This document shows, piece by piece, positions 58,805 through 64,000 of a stretch of 64,000 nt of DNA (position 1 is its first letter; each line of letters begins with the position of its first letter). Below the pieces are notes generated by a model that saw nothing but the letters and a program-made list of their open reading frames with translations, searched no databases and was not told the origin of the DNA. Source of the stretch: Romanomermis culicivorax (taxonomy: Eukaryota > Nematoda > Enoplea > Mermithida > Mermithidae); contig CAWUHX010000296.1 in NCBI GenBank assembly GCA_963922205.1, positions 349,394 to 413,393 on the forward strand, written 5' to 3'. Made by a program: the position numbers and the translations under genes.

Positions 58805-60359
58805 TGAATTTTTTTACGCAATTTAACGTTTTTATCATTAAAATAAATGTTTCCATGCAGCTTTTGTAAAGAAAACACAAAAAAGGGGTGTTGGGTCCAA
58901 CAGACCCCATACGGTATTTTAAGGGTTAACTATACCACTTGTTATTTTGATATCTTAGAAGCCAAAAATTCCAAACATCAATGATGACTCATTGTAAGCC
59001 CCTCTAGCACCCTTGTCTATAACTATCCATCAACTCCTTGAATTTTTTGTAACATGTAATGAGGTCAGATGTGTGCATTTTATGGGATATTTCACTGCTG
59101 TTTATTGGATCTTTGGCTCTATGGCCATATTAATGCTTTCTATGTCTATGTGTTAATGAGGGTGTGGGAGATGAGCAACTGAAAAAATTCACAGACCTTC
59201 CTACTAAATATGCATAGAATCCATCAAAAATACTGTTTTCAAAAAAGTTCCCTAAAGGGTGTTCCATGTTTTTCCAATTCAAGCCAGAGGGAATATCCAG
59301 GGTTTAAGGTAGAAGGGTTAAAACGTTTTACCCCCACATGTACGTGTGTGCTTGAAATTGATCTTCTGGACATCTTCTACCCAAACCATCATCAAATTTC
59401 ATTTATTGGAAGCATCTTGATCGAGAATTTTTACTTTTAGTTTGGAAAGTTATTGAAAAAAGTGATCATTTCGATTATAAAATTAGTCTTTTTGGATGAA
59501 AAATCGTTCTCTAAAACAAATAATTCTGGACCAGTGCTTCCTTGTTGAAAATGATAAAAATTTGCATTAAAATTCGGTATTTCTTGATTATTGTTTTTCT
59601 GAAATATTTCTTCCCGTAAAATGATCTCATCGATGATACTTGACCTTTTTCTAATAGAAAATTTAACGTTTTTATACTGTTCTTCCGATCAAAGATGATA
59701 ATTTCACATCAATAATTTTGTAATTTTTTTCAATTTTACAATTTTTAGTAGAATTTTTTAAAAATTTGTAGAAAAAGTGGAAAATTCAACATTCGAAAAA
59801 ATTTCTCTTATAACAGTGTCTTCTGTGCTTCAACCATCTGTGAAAAATTTAAAACATTATTCAAAAAATTTCAAAATTGTTGATTGAAAAAAAAGATTAA
59901 AAATTAATTTCATAAGAATTTTATGCTAAAAATTATTTATTCTTGACATTTCATGCTTCTTTATTGCTGAATTTGAATACATTTTTTGTTGATATCACAT
60001 TAATGAATGTTCTAGGCAGTCATTTACTCTACGGTATTACGATAATTTTCGGGCATTTGAGTATTGTATACTTTGATCGTGAAAACTGTTGTCCTTGTTC
60101 TACTTTTCTTATAATATTTTTGCAGTAACTATTTAATGTTTTCACGGATTTCTACAGTAATAAATATGACACTAGAATTTTCATATTTTTTGGATTGAAT
60201 TTCCAAAATGAACCTCCACAGGCCATTTTCAATTTGGTCCGATTGAAGCTTAAAGAATTATTTCATGGAAAATCACCTTGATCAAATTGATCAGACTGAA
60301 AAAAGGAATAAAACTGATGGGAAATCAGGCAGGGTGAGAAAAATTGATATTTTCTAAAA

Positions 60360-61209
60360 TTTTTTAGCTCCTTTTTCCAAATTTTTTATATTTTAACTTT
60401 TTTCAAGATTTTTTTCAACTGTTTGCTCTTCCAATTGTTTCACTTTTCCAATTATTTTCTTCTAGTCTTTCCATACGTTCTCCTCCTCGTTTCCTTTTGT
60501 CAGATTTCCCTTTTTCTTTCTGTTATCTTCTTTATAATCTTGTTTTCCCTTTAATTTTTTTTTCTTTGCGAATTTTTCCCCATTTTTTAATTCTTTGCTA
60601 ATTTTTCCCCATTTTTTAATTTTTTGCTCATTTTTCTTAACATTTTCCAAATTTTCTTTTTTTCCCAAATTCCTTTTTGTAGGATCGGATTTTTAATTTT
60701 TTTTGTTTTTTTCCCATTTCTCCTTTGCAAGTTTTCTATATTTTATTTTTTCCATCATTTTTATTCTCTCCAAATTCATTTTCTTCACTATTTGTTTACT
60801 AATTTTCTTCAATTTTTACTGATTTGCTTTTTTTCGAAATTCTATACTAAAATTTTGTTTCTTATCTAACCACATTGTTTGTTTTCTTTTTGTTTCTTAT
60901 CTAACCACATTGTTTGTTTTTTATCATTTTTCTAATAAACTTTTTCCTCAATTTTTTTCCTTTTCCCAGTTTTCTTTCGAATTCTTTCTTTGCAAATTTT
61001 CTATTTTCGAATTTTTCATTTTTTGCAAATTTTCTATTTAATTTTTTTCATGTTTTCTATCTTCATTTTTCCAGAATTTTTCTATTCAAAGTTTTCTTTC
61101 ACGTTTTAAAATTTTTTTCCAAATTTTCATGTCTTCCTTTCTGATTTAGTGTCCTTCTCCCAAATATTTTTTTCTCCCATTGTTTCCAATTATTTCATTT
61201 TCAGATAAT
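60360..61209. repeat. T-rich low-complexity tract (copy B)
   Basis: Counterpart of 27,281-28,130, with the same short tandem units. Confidence 0.75.
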
Positions 61210-62642
61210 TATAAAATCACTGTTTATAAGCTGGTCTAGCTGAACTAATTTAAAGACTCATGATTTGACTGAATAGAATTTCACAATTAAATATAATGTG
61301 GAAAATGAAAGTAAAATAAAACGAAATCCTCCAACAAAGAATGTTGATTGATTTTTCCAATATTTTCAGAAATTGCCAACAAAAATATAAAGAAATTCAT
61401 GATAAATTTTGAAATAATCTCTGATATGATCATCAGAGGCATAATTTCACTAAATTTCTAAGGTTAGTTTCTTGAATTTAAATTTGAATTTTCGGAATTG
61501 AACTGTCATTTTTGACCACAAAAAATAGAAAAATGTAAATTTTCTAATGAAAAATAGTGTGAATGGTCAGCTCTGATGTGTACAAACATTCATTTCATGT
61601 TAGAAAAAAGGAAGATTCGCGTAAGAAAGTGATTGATTTGAAACTGAAAAAAAATCAAAAATGTCAATTTTTGATAGAAAATTGATATTTTGGATTAAGA
61701 CTTGTAATCTTTATCATGCATGCAGTAAAAAACTTCACATTCTACAAAAATATTGTGCGAAATTTCATCACTATTTTTCTCTTTCCAGCTTGACTAGAGT
61801 CCATTTTTGTTGTTCATCGATGAACTGACCATGATCTGTTGAAAAAATAAAGTGAAAAAATTGACACTTGAGAAAAATACTTAAATCACCCTGAATTAAA
61901 AGAATCGACATTGTAAATTTTAAGGCATATTATTTAAAAAAATTTTTTTTCTTTAGTTTAATTACTATTCTCTAAAAATCTCATCAATTTTTGTTTTTTT
62001 AATTTTTTTACTTTCAGCCACGATCTTCAATCTTTTTGATCAATCTTTTTTACACTTTGACTTTCTGGAATTTCTGTTTTTTCTTAATCATCATTTTGAC
62101 TTTTTGAATTTTCAAATTTTGAACCCGTGAGTGACTGAATTTTTAGTATATTTTCCTCTTATTTCATTTTTGAATTTTTTTTGACGTTTTCAAATTTTTC
62201 AGATTTTTTTCTACTTTCAAAATTTCATGACTTTTGATATCCATGACCAAAATTAACTATATGTTGCTCAGTTAATTCGAAATTTCTTCAGGATCAGCAT
62301 TTAATAACAATGTCAAGTTGTCCAAATTGGAAAACTTTTACTCAGAAAAATTTTATAAAGAAATTCCAAAAGAGACAAACATCAAAGAAACAAAAAATGA
62401 TGCAAAAACTAAAAAAACTAAACTGAAAAAAACAAAAGAAAAAAAAGAAAATTAGAAGATACAAAAAATGAACATTGAAGAAAAAACTGACAAAAATAAA
62501 AAGTTGGAAACCCAAAAAACAAAACAATGAAAAAAAGTAGCTCTTACAATCATGAATCTTTTGGGCTTATGAGCCTTTCACAGTTAAAAGCTTTTTGCAC
62601 TTATGAGCCTTTTGCACTTATGAACCTTTCACAGCAGGAAGG

Positions 62643-63959
62643 TGTCACATTAACTGAAATTGGGAGCCATGTCACATTAAGTAAATTGGTGATCAGTCAC
62701 ATTGATGGGAAAACCCATACCATATCCCATAGGAAATATGGCCATGACACTGCAAGTGACATGCTGTGACCCCATGGGGTGGCTCCATTGATATATTCAG
62801 TTCGGGAACCTAACCCAGCTGGTACTACCACAGGTAAACCTATGGTGTACCTCGGCCTTGTCCTAGGGTTCTGCTGTAGAATAATGGACAACGCGGCAGG
62901 GTCAGGGGTGCCAATCCCTAGTCCTCATTCACTGAGAATGAGGGACGGTGCCATTCCTGAACAGCGTACTGTAGGGGAACCGATTGTTAACCTAAATCCC
63001 CTTATTGGCCCTGACCTTAAGGGTCTGAGGGCTTTCTCTAGTGAGGGTACTTCCAAGGGAAAACTAGCTTAAGGAGGATTCCCACAAATATACCCTCAAC
63101 AATAATAACCCCTGAGAAGACTCACTAAATCCTCTTCTCAAAGTACTCCACACTGGGCAACGGGTTCAAGGGTCAAAGCATGGGTCCTATGGACCGGCAG
63201 TGAGTGGGTACGGGAATCTGGAGTGATTCGATGTAGAAGGGAATGCGGCTGCTGGTCGGCAGGCGGTGGTAACAAACGTTTCCTCGGGGAGGGCGACAGG
63301 GGTTCTCAATCAACGGGGACGGGGGTGAACTCCTATGATTGGGTTACTGTAACCGGCAACCTGCGGGAGACCGAAGGCGAGAGTATGCAAATTTATTAAC
63401 AGGGGGCGAATGCAGTTGAAATACGTAAATTATAATACGATGATGAGCGGCAAACGCGAAACGTAGGATGTAAATGCAACAAGACGATTAGAGTCGAAGA
63501 CAAGACACAAAAATGACAAAACAAGCCCTTATAAGGGCTCCATAAACTACAGTATGCCTTGGGCAGAGTTAACACTCCCCCAAGCTAAATTCTGCAGCCG
63601 AAATCACTGCAGAAGATGCCTATGGTCACATAGACATTTTCCTGTTCACAACGTTAAGCATTGGGGCGAGTTTTCACTCTCCATGCTTAACATAGGAACG
63701 TCATCTGGTGAGAATTTCAAACTAGTCGTTTCACATTGCGAAAAGTCACTAGTTTTTACTGTTTAGAGGTGCACGTTGTGCTCCAAATACAGTGATGAGC
63801 TCGGAGAGATTATCTCTAACGGAAATTCTTGACTAGCGGATACATACCGTAGTCTACGTTTGCAATAGAAAATAATAAATCAAAACGGAAATAAAATGTG
63901 CGCAAATGAAACAGAAACGAAACATAAAAAGTACACACAGAAATAGCATGTAAAAATCA
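62643..63959. mobile_element. GC-richer module, cut by the adapter (copy B)
   Basis: Counterpart of the module starting at 29,564. The right end, with the ATGTGACA terminus, is missing because the sequence changes to adapter at 63,959/63,960. The hairpin cluster is complete (63,524-63,817). One C is inserted at about 63,194 relative to copy A. Confidence 0.4.
63524..63817 (+). other. cluster of short hairpins (copy B)
   Basis: Identical to 30,444-30,737 in all seven stems. Confidence 0.6.
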
Positions 63960-63984
63960 GTACTCTGCGTTGATACCACTGCTT
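63959..63984 (-). other. SMART-type PCR amplification adapter (artefact)
   Basis: From 63,960 the sequence reads GTACTCTGCG...ACCACTGCTT (25 bases). This is the exact reverse complement of the well-known SMART/template-switch primer that begins AAGCAGTGG and ends GCAGAGTAC. With the preceding A it also matches, as I recall it, the 26-base adapter used for PCR amplification of ultra-low-input genomic DNA. It is not biological sequence. Confidence 0.97.
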
Positions 63985-64000
63985 AATCTGATAGAGTGTG
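63985..64000. other. sequence beyond the adapter, origin unknown
   Basis: Sixteen bases that do not continue the copy-A sequence. They come from whatever was joined after the adapter and are too short to identify. Confidence 0.6.

Larger units (their letters stand above)
53990..58929. mobile_element. TTAA-bounded piggyBac segment (copy B)
   Basis: TTAA with CCCTT at 53,990-53,998 and AAGGG with TTAA at 58,921-58,929. Both transposase pseudogenes carry the same lesions as in copy A. Confidence 0.65.
46479..63959 (+). repeat. 17.5-kb direct duplication, copy B
   Basis: This is the second copy of 13,436-30,879. It begins inside the Pao coding region and ends exactly at a sequencing adapter, so its true right end is unknown. 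It contains equivalents of every feature of copy A. AT-rich parts without genes correspond one to one. Differences are concentrated before about 51,385. Confidence 0.97.

Overview
This window is eukaryotic, apparently from a small invertebrate animal. It is AT-rich and full of T-runs. It has no operons or ribosome binding sites. Its coding sequence is broken by GT..AG introns that are mostly only about 50-90 bp long, with T-rich acceptors. Nearly everything recognisable is decayed mobile DNA of animal type: piggyBac, Merlin, an EnSpm/CACTA-like transposase, a Ty3/gypsy-like gag, a Pao retrotransposon, and a fossil of a protein-primed DNA polymerase B of Maverick/Polinton or adintovirus type. 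The species cannot be named from the sequence. Three copies of a TTAGGC-like hexamer hint weakly at nematodes. An amplification adapter at 63,959-63,984 implies that DNA from a tiny specimen was PCR-amplified before sequencing.

Layout. 1-2.1 kb: retroelement protease remnant (+) and broken EnSpm-like transposase (-). 2.65-4.15 kb: foldback element with arms of about 390 bp. 4.83-6.88 kb: LTR-like leader with TATA box and a gag reading frame with one stop; no pol follows. 6.9-13.4 kb: AT-rich DNA without genes, holding small inverted and tandem repeats. 13.44-30.88 kb: copy A of a large duplication, whose core is a TTAA-bounded segment (20,912-25,850) with two different, oppositely oriented piggyBac pseudogenes, followed by a T-rich tract and a hairpin-rich module of different composition (29.56-31.0 kb). 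31-43.4 kb: less T-rich DNA with a Merlin transposase gene (-), the polymerase B fossil (+), minisatellite-like repeats and a few unidentified exon-like pieces (-). 43.4-46.47 kb: Pao element, cut in mid-reading-frame. 46.48-63.96 kb: copy B of the duplication. 63.96 kb to the end: sequencing adapter and 16 bases of unknown origin.

The two duplicate copies differ by a few percent by eye, with several indels, over their first ~4.8 kb. They are then almost identical for ~12.6 kb. Copy B starts inside the Pao element and ends at the adapter, so real segmental duplication, an uncollapsed second haplotype and chimeric assembly all have to be considered. The piggyBac lesions are the same in both copies, so decay came before the duplication.

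No intact cellular gene is identified with confidence. The nearest candidates are a Pro/Ser/Lys-rich open frame at 20,454-20,915, two spliceable C-terminal exons at 38,854-39,165 (-), and a 251-codon open frame at 43,581-44,336. No convincing CRISPR array, rRNA, functional tRNA or bacterial-type gene was seen.
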